Positions 27,676 through 36,748 of a stretch of DNA of 64,000 bases are shown piece by piece (within the stretch, counting starts at the first letter, position 1; the number at the start of each line of letters is the position of its first letter). Under the pieces are notes generated by a model. The model saw only the letters and a program-made list of their open reading frames with translations, did no database searches and was not told the DNA's origin. Made by a program: the position numbers and the translations under genes. Location: contig NZ_CP067129.1 of the NCBI RefSeq assembly GCF_028553745.1, positions 1,222,501-1,286,500 of the forward strand. Reading direction: 5' to 3'. The stretch is from Paracoccus seriniphilus (lineage in GTDB: Bacteria > Pseudomonadota > Alphaproteobacteria > Rhodobacterales > Rhodobacteraceae).

Positions 27676-30099
27676 TTATTCAGAGCGCGGCAGCAGACGC
27701 GTGACGCCCAAGGCGGCGGCGCGTGCCAGTTCGGGGTCCAGCGACATGCCGATATACTCTCCGCGCCGCCACAGTTCCGCCAGATCGTCATAGTGGCGCG
27801 ACAGCGGATGGCCGGATTGGCCGGTCGAGGTGATGAAGACCGAACTGTCGGGATCGGCAAGGTCATAGACGCCGCGATATCCCGCGCCCGTGACCGCGCG
27901 ATAGGGCGTGCTCTTGCCACCCATCAACCCGCCCTGTGCCACGGTGAAATCACCGCCCGAGACCGACTGGGTCAGATTGACGATCCAGCCAAGCCCGGAC
28001 AGGCTGCCAATGCCCGGATGGGTATGGACCACCTGATGCAGGTCGCCCCAGCGCCAGCTGGTGACATTGGGTCCGAATTTCTCGGTCAGATCAAGTATCG
28101 CCAGATCCAGCGACTGGCGCGCGATGGTGGTGCAATCTTCCTTTGGGGCGCTTTGCACGATGTCGCACCAGCGCGCGGCGCCGTCGCGGTTGCGAAAGAC
28201 CGCATCTATGAATGAGGGATGCAGGATCGTGATGTCATCGGCTATCGGGCCCAGATCGTCACGGATCAACCGGTCCTGCAGACGCTGCATCCAGGCGACA
28301 TAGATCAGCGGTTCGGGCAGATGCTCGCTCATCTCGCCATCCCATTCCGCCAGAAGGGCCAGGGCCTCCTGACGTTGACGTTCGACGGTTCCGGGGGCGG
28401 CCGGTTCGCCCGAGAACCACAGATTTGCCCCGACGAGCGGCAGCAAGGCCCGCGCAGCCGGGCTGATGACATCGAGTTGGGTGGCAATGAAGCTGTCGCG
28501 CGAATGCACCTCGCGGTCCTGAATCAGCCGGGTCAGCCTGCCGCGACGCAAAAGCGCAGGGCTGCGTTCTTCGGAAGATATCAGAATCCCGGCGGTCTCA
28601 TCGGGCAGGTCGCCCGTCTCGATGGATTCGGGATCGGCCCATCGGGTGCTGTTCAGCCAGCCCGGCGCGGGCATCCGTCCCGCGGTCGGATGGTCGGAGG
28701 CGCGCCGGGGCACCATGCCGGCCTGAATCTGGCGGATCCCGTCGGAATCGGCCAATGTCACGATCATTGCCGGGGCGACCACATCCCCGAGTGCGGCTTT
28801 CGCGCTGTCCGTATCAGGCGCGCGCATCAGCCGGATCAGGGCGGACAGGGTGCTGTCGCTGTCGGACAATCCCGTCCATTTCAGCACCGGCACATGTCCC
28901 ATGGGTGTGACATCCCGCAATCCCGGATCCAGCCCCGGAACGGCGGGGCCGTTTTCGGTCTTGCGCAGGGTGATCGCGCGCGGCGGGGCGTCCAGAATCC
29001 GGATCACCTCGTTGCGGGACTGGAAATCGGTCCAGCCGTTTCGACCGCGATAGCGATCGGGATTACCCGGCTGCACCTCTTCGATGGCGATATCGGCGTC
29101 ATCGACCGGGGCGGGCGCAATCCCCCAGGCCAGATGCGGGTTCCGTCCCGACAATACTGCCGGAATGCCGGGAATCGTCGCGCCGATCACCCCGCCCGAG
29201 GACAGTTGCAGCCGCGCCAGATAGAACAGGGAGGGGGCGGTCATCGGTGCCAATATGTCATTGGCCAGCAGGGCACCTCCGGCGGCCGTGCGACTGGGGG
29301 CGGCGGCAATGCTGTTTGCGCCCAGTCCCTGACCGGGGCGCAGAAAGGAGGTCAACTGTGCGGGACCGCCGGGTCGGGCAAGTTTTTCCGGCGTGACAAA
29401 GCGCGCCCCGGGAAAGAGCGAGGCATAGACCGGGCGCGGTGTCATGCCCGTTCCTGCATCAAGGATATCCGGCCCGTATTGGGGCGAGACAAGCGACAGT
29501 CTGGCGCGCAGGACCTCTTGGGCGACGGCATCGCTGGATGTTGCGGCCAGCAGCTTCAGAATGGCAAGGGAATCCGCGGGTTGCCAATAGGATATCTGGT
29601 CCGGGAACAGAAAGAACTCGGGCGCGCCGCGACCCAGCGCGTTCTCGTTCACTTCGGCAATCCACTCGTTCACGCCGGCGGCATAGGCGCGCAGGGCCGC
29701 GCGGGTGTCCTTGTTCTGTGCTTCCAGCGATTGCCTTGCATGGCGATACAGTTCCAGTCGTCGCGCCAGATCATCGGCGGCAAAGGCGCCGACACCCTGA
29801 ATCTCGGACAGGCGCCCCTGCGCGGCACGGCGCAGCAGCGTCATCTGGAACAGCCGGTCCTGTGCATGGGCAACCCCAAGTGCAAAGAACATGTCGGCAT
29901 CGCTCTGGCCAAAGATATGGGGCACGTTTTCGGTGCTGCGCACGATTTCGACCGGCGCGGTCAGCCCGTTCATGCGATAGGTCGCATCATAATCGGGCAG
30001 GGACCGGACCGAGAAATACCAGATCAGGATGGCGCCAAGCAACAGCAGCACGATAAGGGCAATGGTCAGCCTGAGAAGCCAGCGGAAAAGTGTCAGCAT
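27676..30099 (-). CDS. Penicillin acylase family protein, nucleophile apparently replaced
   Basis: An 807-residue protein of the penicillin/AHL acylase (Ntn hydrolase) family, anchored or secreted through an N-terminal membrane segment (residues ~8-30). The A-chain block VPHIFGQSDADMFFALGVAHAQDRLFQM is intact. At the start of the B chain the family has G-S-N, where the serine is the nucleophile freed by self-cleavage. Here the sequence reads GLGANSIAAAPSRTAAGG (codon GCA at the expected serine, near 29316). The spacing to the conserved RTAxG arginine is the usual nine residues, so the serine appears lost. It may be inactive, or a neighbouring serine may substitute. Known relatives act on penicillins or acyl-homoserine lactones. 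Confidence 0.85.
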   Translation of the reverse strand: MLTLFRWLLRLTIALIVLLLLGAILIWYFSVRSLPDYDATYRMNGLTAPVEIVRSTENVPHIFGQSDADMFFALGVAHAQDRLFQMTLLRRAAQGRLSEIQGVGAFAADDLARRLELYRHARQSLEAQNKDTRAALRAYAAGVNEWIAEVNENALGRGAPEFFLFPDQISYWQPADSLAILKLLAATSSDAVAQEVLRARLSLVSPQYGPDILDAGTGMTPRPVYASLFPGARFVTPEKLARPGGPAQLTSFLRPGQGLGANSIAAAPSRTAAGGALLANDILAPMTAPSLFYLARLQLSSGGVIGATIPGIPAVLSGRNPHLAWGIAPAPVDDADIAIEEVQPGNPDRYRGRNGWTDFQSRNEVIRILDAPPRAITLRKTENGPAVPGLDPGLRDVTPMGHVPVLKWTGLSDSDSTLSALIRLMRAPDTDSAKAALGDVVAPAMIVTLADSDGIRQIQAGMVPRRASDHPTAGRMPAPGWLNSTRWADPESIETGDLPDETAGILISSEERSPALLRRGRLTRLIQDREVHSRDSFIATQLDVISPAARALLPLVGANLWFSGEPAAPGTVERQRQEALALLAEWDGEMSEHLPEPLIYVAWMQRLQDRLIRDDLGPIADDITILHPSFIDAVFRNRDGAARWCDIVQSAPKEDCTTIARQSLDLAILDLTEKFGPNVTSWRWGDLHQVVHTHPGIGSLSGLGWIVNLTQSVSGGDFTVAQGGLMGGKSTPYRAVTGAGYRGVYDLADPDSSVFITSTGQSGHPLSRHYDDLAELWRRGEYIGMSLDPELARAAALGVTRLLPRSE

Positions 30100-30257
30100 G
30101 AAGGCGTTGTTTCCATGTGCCGGTCCGGGATGCCTTGGTGCTGGCCGCGGGATCTTGACCCGGGCGCATGAGGGTGTTGGTTTGATCCTTAAGACAGCGG
30201 CGCGACCATTTCAACGCAACGCTGTGTCACGACACGGATAACTGAAAGGAAGTCACA

Positions 30258-31124
30258 ATGGCCAAACTGGCATTTCTGGGTCTTGGGGTCATGGGGTTCC
30301 CCATGGCGGCTCATCTGAAGGCCGCGGGCCACGACGTGACGGTCTATAACCGCAGTCCTGAAAAGGCCGAAGCCTGGGTTGCCGCCAATGGCGGACAGTC
30401 CGCGCCAACGCCGCGCGAGGCCGCTGCAGGGGCTGATTTCGTGTTGTCCTGCGTGGGCAATGATGATGACCTGCGCTCGGTCTGTCTGGGCGAGGACGGC
30501 GCATTTTCCGGCATGGAACGCGGCGCGATCTTTGTTGATCACACCACGGTTTCTGCCGCAGTGACGCGCGAACTGGCCGCAGCGGCGACAGAGATGGGGC
30601 TGGGCTATGTCGATGCGCCGATCTCGGGCGGGCAGGCGGGCGCCGAAAATGGTCAATTGTCCGTGATGTGTGGTGGTGCCGAAGAGGATTACGCCAAGGC
30701 CGCTCCGGTCGTGGCTGCCTATGCCAAGATATGCCGTCGTCTGGGCGAAGTCGGGGCAGGGCAGATGACCAAGATGTGCAACCAGATCGCAATTGCCGGC
30801 CTGGTTCAGGGGCTGTCGGAATCGCTGGCCTTTGCCCGCAAGGCCGGGCTGGATATCGAAAGCGTGGTCGAGGTGATCAGCCAGGGTGCCGCAGGCAGCT
30901 GGCAGATGGAAAACCGCCACAAGACCATGGCTGCGGGGGAATTCGAGCACGGTTTCGCGGTGAACTGGATGCGCAAGGATCTGGCCATCTGCCTGGCCGC
31001 CGCGGATGAGGTCGGGGTCTCCTTGCCCGTCACCGCGCTGGTCGATCAGTTCTACAAGGACGTGCAGGCGATGGGTGGCGGTCGCTGGGACACCTCTTCG
31101 CTGATCGCGCGATTGACCGACTGA
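30258..31124 (+). CDS. NAD(P)-dependent beta-hydroxyacid dehydrogenase
   Basis: A 288-residue oxidoreductase of the 3-hydroxyisobutyrate / tartronate-semialdehyde / GLYR1 family. The N-terminal Rossmann motif is MAKLAFLGLGVMGFPMAAHL. DAPISGGQAGAENGQLSVMCGG is the substrate-binding block and GAGQMTKMCNQI carries the catalytic lysine. The exact substrate is open: a short 3-hydroxyacid or glyoxylate/succinic semialdehyde. An AAAGGAAG ribosome site precedes the ATG. The acyl-CoA ligase gene follows 123 bases later. Confidence 0.88.
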   Translation: MAKLAFLGLGVMGFPMAAHLKAAGHDVTVYNRSPEKAEAWVAANGGQSAPTPREAAAGADFVLSCVGNDDDLRSVCLGEDGAFSGMERGAIFVDHTTVSAAVTRELAAAATEMGLGYVDAPISGGQAGAENGQLSVMCGGAEEDYAKAAPVVAAYAKICRRLGEVGAGQMTKMCNQIAIAGLVQGLSESLAFARKAGLDIESVVEVISQGAAGSWQMENRHKTMAAGEFEHGFAVNWMRKDLAICLAAADEVGVSLPVTALVDQFYKDVQAMGGGRWDTSSLIARLTD

Positions 31125-31143
31125 CGCCACGGTATTTCCGGCT

Positions 31144-31175
31144 GCGGGCAAGGATGCCCCGTATATCCTGCCCGC
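31144..31175 (+). terminator. Hairpin between the dehydrogenase and the acyl-CoA ligase
   Basis: GCGGGCA-A-GGAT pairs with ATCCTGCCCGC, an 11-bp stem with one bulged A. There is no T-run directly after it, so it may be a terminator or a leader structure for the next gene. Confidence 0.45.
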
Positions 31176-31247
31176 CCGGATACAAGTTCTTGATTTTGCG
31201 TCACCCTGCCCACAGTCTGAAAGAAACTCGGGGAGGAGAAAACGACG

Positions 31248-32870
31248 ATGCAGGGCCTGATGATGCACCGCCCGCTTTTGCAGGGCGATCTTCTGGATTA
31301 CGCCGCCGACAGCTTTCCGGCGGCAGAGATCGTCTCGCGCCGTGCCGAGGGGGATACCCACCGGCAAAGCTATGCCCAGACCCGCGCCCGTGCGGTTCAG
31401 CTGTCCCATGCGCTGGAGCGTCTGGGGGTGACGATGGGGGATCGTGTCGCCACGCTGGCCTGGAACGGCCACCGCCATCTGGAGCTGTATAACGGCATCT
31501 CGAATATCGGCGCGATCTGCCACACCATCAATCCGCGCCTGTCCGCGGAACAGATGATCTTCATCATCAGGCATGCCGAGGACCGGTTGCTGTTCACCGA
31601 TCTGACCTTCGTGCCATTGCTGGAGAAGCTGAAGGACCATCTGCCGGGGTTGCGTTACGTGATCATGACCGATCGAGATCACATGCCCGAAAACGGTCTG
31701 GATGCCCTGTGTTACGAGGATCTGCTGGCGAATGAAGACAGCAGTCGGGATTGGCCCGAACTGGCGGAAACCACGGCTTCGGGACTGTGCTATACCTCGG
31801 GAACGACCGGTGATCCCAAGGGGGTGCTGTATACCCATCGTTCGAATGTGCTGCATGCGTTGTCGGTTGCCGCGACCATCGGTCCGGATCTGGGCAAGCA
31901 GCCGCGGATATTGCCGGTGGTGCCGCTGTTCCATGTCAACGCTTGGGGGCTGCCCTTTTACGCGCCGCTTGCCGGGGCCAGTCTGATCATGCCCGGTCCT
32001 TTCCTGGACGGTGCCAGCCTGTGGGATCTGTGCGAAGGCGAAGCCGTGCAAAGCGCCTGGGGCGTCCCGACGATCTGGCAGGGGCTATATGCAGAAATCG
32101 TCAAGCGGGGTCGCAAGCCCGAGGCGCTGCATCACATCGTCGTCGGCGGCAGCGCCATGCCCCGCAGCCTGACCGCCCGGTTCGAAGAGCTTGGCATCGA
32201 CGTGAACCACGCCTGGGGCATGACCGAGACCTCACCACTGGGGTCCCAGGGGTCCCTGACGGCCGACAAGGACGATCTGCCGCTGGAGCAGCGGCTGGAC
32301 CTGAAGGCAACGCAGGGGCGGCGGGTCTATGGGGTCGAGATGAAGATCATCGGCGAGGATGGTCGCCGATTGCCCCATGACGGTCAGGCGATGGGCGATC
32401 TCTATGTGCGCGGCAATGTCGTCGCCAGCGGCTATTACAAGAATGATCGGGCCAGCGCGGCGGTGATCGATTCCGAGGGCTGGTTCTGCACCGGCGATAT
32501 TGCCTCGATCGCGCCGGGGGGCATTCTGACCATTCGTGACCGCGCCAAGGACCTGATCAAATCCGGAGGAGAGTGGATCAGTTCGATCGATCTGGAAAAC
32601 CATGCTGTCGCCCATCCCAAGGTTGCGCAATGCGCGGTGATCGCCATGCCCCATCCCAAATGGGGCGAACGTCCGTTGATGGTGGTGAAACCGGTATCGC
32701 CCGATGACCTTGCGACGCTGGACGAGATCAAGGCCTTGCTGGCGCCGCATCTGGCGGATTGGCAGATGCCCGATGATCTTGTTTTTGTCGATGAGATGCC
32801 GCTGACGGCGACTGGCAAGATCAGCAAGCTGACACTGCGCCAGCAGTTTGCCGGTCGCGCTGCGTCATAG
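31248..32870 (+). CDS. Fatty-acid--CoA ligase (AMP-forming)
   Basis: A 540-residue acyl-adenylate ligase. The core motifs are CYTSGTTGDPKGVLYTH (P-loop), NHAWGMTETSP, GWFCTGDIASI, and the hinge and late lysine in RAKDLIKSGGEWIS and TATGKISKLTLR. The set and length fit medium- or long-chain fatty-acid--CoA ligases. It activates fatty acids for beta-oxidation or other acylation. A GGAGGAG ribosome site precedes the ATG. The neighbouring hydroxyacid dehydrogenase could share a pathway, but nothing proves this. Confidence 0.9.
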   Translation: MQGLMMHRPLLQGDLLDYAADSFPAAEIVSRRAEGDTHRQSYAQTRARAVQLSHALERLGVTMGDRVATLAWNGHRHLELYNGISNIGAICHTINPRLSAEQMIFIIRHAEDRLLFTDLTFVPLLEKLKDHLPGLRYVIMTDRDHMPENGLDALCYEDLLANEDSSRDWPELAETTASGLCYTSGTTGDPKGVLYTHRSNVLHALSVAATIGPDLGKQPRILPVVPLFHVNAWGLPFYAPLAGASLIMPGPFLDGASLWDLCEGEAVQSAWGVPTIWQGLYAEIVKRGRKPEALHHIVVGGSAMPRSLTARFEELGIDVNHAWGMTETSPLGSQGSLTADKDDLPLEQRLDLKATQGRRVYGVEMKIIGEDGRRLPHDGQAMGDLYVRGNVVASGYYKNDRASAAVIDSEGWFCTGDIASIAPGGILTIRDRAKDLIKSGGEWISSIDLENHAVAHPKVAQCAVIAMPHPKWGERPLMVVKPVSPDDLATLDEIKALLAPHLADWQMPDDLVFVDEMPLTATGKISKLTLRQQFAGRAAS

Positions 32871-32875
32871 GCAAG

Positions 32876-32893
32876 GGGGGCGATGAAGCCCCC
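32876..32893. terminator. Bidirectional terminator after the acyl-CoA ligase
   Basis: GGGGGC, a GATGAA loop, then GCCCCC, in the 30-base gap between two convergent genes. Confidence 0.6.
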
Positions 32894-32900
32894 GACCCGA

Positions 32901-33791
32901 TCAGGCCCCCTTGGTCGGTCGTGGTGGAATATCGCACCACCAGGCTGGTTCGCTACTCAGTTTCCGCCAGGCCTTGTTGGCGGCCTTGCGGGCCTTGGCC
33001 TCGGTTCTTTCGGCATCTGCGGGCAATCGGATCTCTTCGTCCTGCCCGGATTTTTCGCGCATGACGGCAAGGTCGTTCACGATCCCCAGTGCATCCTGCA
33101 TCTGCGACAGGCGCTTGGGCATCTTGCCGGATGCATCAGGAAACAGCGGCGCGAAGTAATCCACCAGATAGCGCATGTCCTTGGCGCGCTTGCGAAACTG
33201 ATGCAGCCCATCGGGTGAAAGCGTGTCAAGGTCGCCGCCAAAGGCCAAGAGTTCGGTCCAGGCCAGTTGCAGCGCACGGGCAGCGATGATTGTCACGGGC
33301 GCGCGCGCCAATCTCTGACGACGCGCGCCGCGCAGCACCTTCACGGAATCATGCAGGATCGCGTCGATCTGTGCCTTCAGGGACAGGTCCGTGCTGTCGC
33401 GGAATGCCTGGCGCAGCTGCGCACGCAGTTCGGCTGCTGCCTGCCGGGCCTGATCCGCGCCATCCTGCCCCGAAACGGCCTCGGCATGGACATCGGCATC
33501 GCGCAACGGACCAAGTTCGCGAAATTTCTTCGCCAGAAGGTCGTTGATGGCAGAAGTCGATTCCCCTGTCAGCATGCCGTCGAATCCCCGCAGCAACGAG
33601 CGCATCCGGCGCAGCGCGACGCGGGCCTGATGGACATGTTCGGGATCGTCACTTTGCAAGATGAAATTGCGCCGCGCCTCGTAGATGATGGCCCCTTCGC
33701 GCAGCAGACGGCGCAGCGAATCCATCGCACTCGCCGCGGCTTTGATCCCTGTTGATCCGGTGGTTTGCCGGGACTTGGACTTTCTGGACAT
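32901..33791 (-). CDS. CHAD domain-containing protein
   Basis: A 296-residue all-helical protein. HVHQARVALRRMRSLLRGF near residue 55, HQFRKRAKDMRYLVDYFAPLF near residue 200, and QDALGIVNDLAVM show the conserved histidines, arginines and lysines of the CHAD fold. CHAD proteins bind inorganic polyphosphate and localise to its granules. The AAGGAG site before the ATG at 33791 supports the shorter start. No CYTH domain is fused and no polyphosphate kinase is adjacent. Confidence 0.88.
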   Translation of the reverse strand: MSRKSKSRQTTGSTGIKAAASAMDSLRRLLREGAIIYEARRNFILQSDDPEHVHQARVALRRMRSLLRGFDGMLTGESTSAINDLLAKKFRELGPLRDADVHAEAVSGQDGADQARQAAAELRAQLRQAFRDSTDLSLKAQIDAILHDSVKVLRGARRQRLARAPVTIIAARALQLAWTELLAFGGDLDTLSPDGLHQFRKRAKDMRYLVDYFAPLFPDASGKMPKRLSQMQDALGIVNDLAVMREKSGQDEEIRLPADAERTEAKARKAANKAWRKLSSEPAWWCDIPPRPTKGA

Positions 33792-33880
33792 CGGCGGTGT
33801 CTCCTTGGCTTTGGCTGCAAGCAAGAGATTCAGTCAACTCTGCCGATGCTCGCATGTCGGGGCGGGGCGCGATAGGCGAT

Positions 33881-34117
33881 TCATTCCGGACGATCCCGGT
33901 CATCCCCTGTCTGGACCATCTCCAGCACGAAAAGCCGCAGTGCGGTGGCAAGGCCGATCTCGGGTGGCCTTGCGTGGTCAATTCGGCTGATCAGCGTCGC
34001 GCGGGTGATGTCGCGACGGCTGGCCTCGCGGCTCAATGCCTTCCAGAAGGCGTCCTCGAGGGAAACCGAGGTCCGGTGTCCGTCGATGGTCACCGAACGC
34101 TTCAGCGGTGGTGTCAT
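33881..34117 (-). CDS. Ribbon-helix-helix domain protein
   Basis: A 78-residue protein. RSVTIDGHRTSVSLEDAFWKALSREASRRDITRATLISRID matches the RHH_4 type of DNA-binding fold, which is usual downstream of fumC in Rhodobacteraceae. The start is not certain: ATG at 34117 (MTPPLKRS) gives the family N-terminus, while ATG at 34138 would overlap the end of the DUF4169 gene by 11 bases. Neither has a good ribosome site, which suggests translational coupling. The targets are unknown. Confidence 0.75.
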   Translation of the reverse strand: MTPPLKRSVTIDGHRTSVSLEDAFWKALSREASRRDITRATLISRIDHARPPEIGLATALRLFVLEMVQTGDDRDRPE

Positions 34118-34127
34118 GGGGGGCAGG

Positions 34128-34307
34128 TCAATCGTCATCGCGACGATGGGCAGCCAGATTGCGTTCGGAACGTTCGGCTTCGGCCTTGCGAATAGTGCGA
34201 AGGGATTTGGTCTCGCCGAATTTGACGGCATTGCCATCGGCCGTCTTGCGCCGCGCGGCGCGTTCGCGCTGTTTGCGGGCCTGTCGCAGATTGATGATCT
34301 TGGTCAC
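34128..34307 (-). CDS. DUF4169 family small protein
   Basis: A 59-residue basic protein with a GTG start behind a clear GGAGGA site. It begins MTKIINLRQARKQRERAARR and ends RNLAAHRRDDD. The highly charged helical N-terminus is the DUF4169 signature. No function is known for the family. It lies between fumC and the RHH gene on the same strand, the conserved order in Rhodobacteraceae. Confidence 0.82.
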   Translation of the reverse strand: MTKIINLRQARKQRERAARRKTADGNAVKFGETKSLRTIRKAEAERSERNLAAHRRDDD

Positions 34308-34549
34308 GTATGTCCTCCGATAGTGACATCATCCGTCCGGTTTGCCGAGGTGATCGGCAGGGCGATTATATCGCGAAGCCGAGATTTTCACATCAGGCGC
34401 CAGCATATTGCGCGGCCGGGGTGGAAGACCGGCGGTGATCTGCCGAATGCCGCTTGCAGATCCGGTCCTTGGCCGGGGCAGGGGTGGATATCGAAAGGGC
34501 GCGATGGTTCTCACCACCGCGCCCATCGCCCTGTTCCTGCAGTGCGGAA

Positions 34550-35944
34550 TCAGCCCTTGGGACCGATCATGTCCTCGGGGCGCACGATCCGGTCGAAGGT
34601 TTCGCCATCGACAAAGCCCAGTGCAATGGCTTCCTCGCGCAGCGTCGTGCCGTTCTTGTGGGCGGTCTTGGCAACCTTGGTGGCATTGTCATAGCCGATG
34701 GTCGGTGCCAGTGCCGTGACCAGCATCAGCGATTCCTTCATCAGCTTGTCGATGCGGGTGATATTGGCCTGCGTCCCGGCAACCATGTTGTCGGTAAAGC
34801 TGCTGGCAGCATCGCCCAGAAGCTGCATCGACTGGATGACATTATAGGACATCATCGGGTTGTAGACGTTCAGTTCGAAGTGCCCCTGCGATCCGGCAAA
34901 GCCGATGGCCGCATCATTGCCCATGACATGGGCGCAGACCATGGTCAGTGCCTCGGCCTGGGTCGGGTTGACCTTGCCCGGCATGATCGAGCTGCCCGGT
35001 TCATTTTCCGGCAGGATCAGCTCGCCCAGACCCGAGCGCGGGCCCGAGCCCAGCAGGCGGATGTCATTGGCGATCTTGAACAGCGATCCGGCCACGGTTT
35101 TCAGCGCACCCGAGAAGAAGACCATGGCATCATGGGCGGCCAGGGCCTCGAATTTGTTCGGCGCGGTGACGAAGGGCAGGCCGGTGATATTGGCAATTTC
35201 GGCCGCGATGGCGGTGTCCCAGCCCTTCTTGGTGTTCAGGCCCGTGCCGACGGCGGTGCCGCCCTGCGCCAGTTCATAGATGTCCTTGAGGGCCAGCTTG
35301 ACCCGTTCGATTCCCTTGGCGACCTGATGGGCATATCCGCTGAATTCCTGGCCCAGGGTCAGCGGCGTCGCATCCTGCGTATGGGTGCGGCCGATCTTGA
35401 TGATATCCTTGAATTCTTCAGACTTCGCCAGCAGGGCGCCATGCAGCTTTTCCAGGCCGGGCAGCAGGACATCGCGCGCCATCATCGCGATGCCGATATG
35501 CATGGCGGTCGGGAAGGTGTCGTTCGAGGACTGACCCATGTTGCAGTGGTCATTGGGATGAACGGGTTTCTTCGAGCCCAGTTCGCCGCCCAGGATTTCA
35601 ATCGCGCGGTTCGATACGACTTCATTCGCGTTCATGTTCGACTGCGTGCCCGAGCCGGTTTGCCAGACGACCAGCGGGAAATTGTCGTCGAACTTGCCTT
35701 CAAAGACTTCGGTCGCAGCCTGTTCGATGGCCTTGCCGATCGAGGGGTCCAGATCGCCGTTGGCCATGTTGACGCGCGCGGCCGCCAGCTTGATGGCGCC
35801 AAGGGCGCGGATGATCGCGACCGGCTGGCGCTCCCATCCGATGGGGAAATTGATGATCGAGCGTTGGGTCTGGGCGCCCCAATACTTGCTGGAATCGACT
35901 TCTAGAGGTCCGAAGCTGTCGGTCTCGGTGCGGGTCGTGGTCAT
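34550..35944 (-). CDS. fumC: Class II fumarate hydratase
   Basis: A 464-residue, iron-independent fumarase that interconverts fumarate and malate in the TCA cycle. [20 protein letters not shown] is the superfamily signature with the catalytic serine loop, and [15 protein letters not shown] and [20 protein letters not shown] are the other active-site blocks. The start [16 protein letters not shown] at 35944 is the conserved N-terminus; the longer open frame upstream is not coding. It is preceded by sspB and followed by the DUF4169 and RHH genes. Confidence 0.97.
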   Translation of the reverse strand: MTTTRTETDSFGPLEVDSSKYWGAQTQRSIINFPIGWERQPVAIIRALGAIKLAAARVNMANGDLDPSIGKAIEQAATEVFEGKFDDNFPLVVWQTGSGTQSNMNANEVVSNRAIEILGGELGSKKPVHPNDHCNMGQSSNDTFPTAMHIGIAMMARDVLLPGLEKLHGALLAKSEEFKDIIKIGRTHTQDATPLTLGQEFSGYAHQVAKGIERVKLALKDIYELAQGGTAVGTGLNTKKGWDTAIAAEIANITGLPFVTAPNKFEALAAHDAMVFFSGALKTVAGSLFKIANDIRLLGSGPRSGLGELILPENEPGSSIMPGKVNPTQAEALTMVCAHVMGNDAAIGFAGSQGHFELNVYNPMMSYNVIQSMQLLGDAASSFTDNMVAGTQANITRIDKLMKESLMLVTALAPTIGYDNATKVAKTAHKNGTTLREEAIALGFVDGETFDRIVRPEDMIGPKG

Positions 35945-36094
35945 CTGGAAAGGCTCCCTCGAGGTTTCGCGCCAATATCTAGCCCCCGGAAAGCGGATTC
36001 GCAAATCGTATGCAACGGTATGCTGATATCGACATTGAAAATGGCGACCGCATGGGGTCGCCACGTTCACAGGTTTCACCGGATCGGTGTTGTT

Positions 36095-36583
36095 CTACTT
36101 GCGCCAGCGATCCAGCTGGACGACTTCGCCACCGCCATCGGGTCCATCGCCGGGGTCATCACCTTCGTCCTCGACATCCAGCGCGAATTCGGCGTCGACC
36201 TCTTCATCCTCGTCTGCCTCATCATCCTCGGGCGATTCGAAGCGCAGACCGAATTCGACCGAAGGGTCGACGAAGGTCCGCAGGGCGTCGAAGGGGATTC
36301 GCATCGGTTCCGGCGAGTTGCCGAAATTCAGCGTGATCGAGAATCCGTCATCATCGACGGTCAGATTGTCGAACCAGTGCTGGATGACGATGGTCATTTC
36401 CTCGGGATAGCGTTCGCGCAGCCAATCGGCCATCTCGACGCCTTCGTCCCGCGTGTCGAAGGTGATGAAGAAATGATGTTCGCCGGGCAGCCCGTCTGTC
36501 GCGATGCTGCGCAGGACATTCGCAATCAGGCCCTGCATGGCCCGATGCATCATTCCGCCATAATCGATTTCCGAGCTCGTCAT
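36095..36583 (-). CDS. sspB: SspB family ClpXP adaptor
   Basis: A 162-residue protein of the alphaproteobacterial SspB type, which delivers ssrA-tagged and other substrates to ClpXP. Residues ~1-115 form the SspB fold (IDYGGMMHRAMQGLIANVL, HHFFITFDT, IPFDALRTFVDPSVEFGLRFE). A long acidic linker (DDEADEDEEVDAEFALDVEDEGDD) leads to the C-terminal ClpX-binding tail VVQLDRWRK, which is intact. It is first in the sspB-fumC-DUF4169-RHH group. Confidence 0.94.
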   Translation of the reverse strand: MTSSEIDYGGMMHRAMQGLIANVLRSIATDGLPGEHHFFITFDTRDEGVEMADWLRERYPEEMTIVIQHWFDNLTVDDDGFSITLNFGNSPEPMRIPFDALRTFVDPSVEFGLRFESPEDDEADEDEEVDAEFALDVEDEGDDPGDGPDGGGEVVQLDRWRK

Positions 36584-36748
36584 GCTCACATCCTTCGTTA
36601 TTGAAGGCCAGCATAGGGGGCTGGCAAAGGATGTGAAAGGGGGGCATTCGATTGTCGGGCCACTCTGTCTGGGGCGGGGCAGTGTTCCGGCAGGGCGTTT
36701 TGCCATATGCTTGGGCAGAGAGACAGGATTTGACATGGGGCGGTGCAG

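Noticed and set aside
28219..30171. A 650-codon open frame on the plus strand over the penicillin-acylase-family gene
   Set aside because: It is the complement of a gene with clear family motifs, and shows no motif of its own.
30189..32051. A 620-codon open frame on the minus strand over the dehydrogenase and acyl-CoA ligase genes
   Set aside because: Antisense to two strongly supported enzymes, with a biased composition typical of GC-rich shadow frames.
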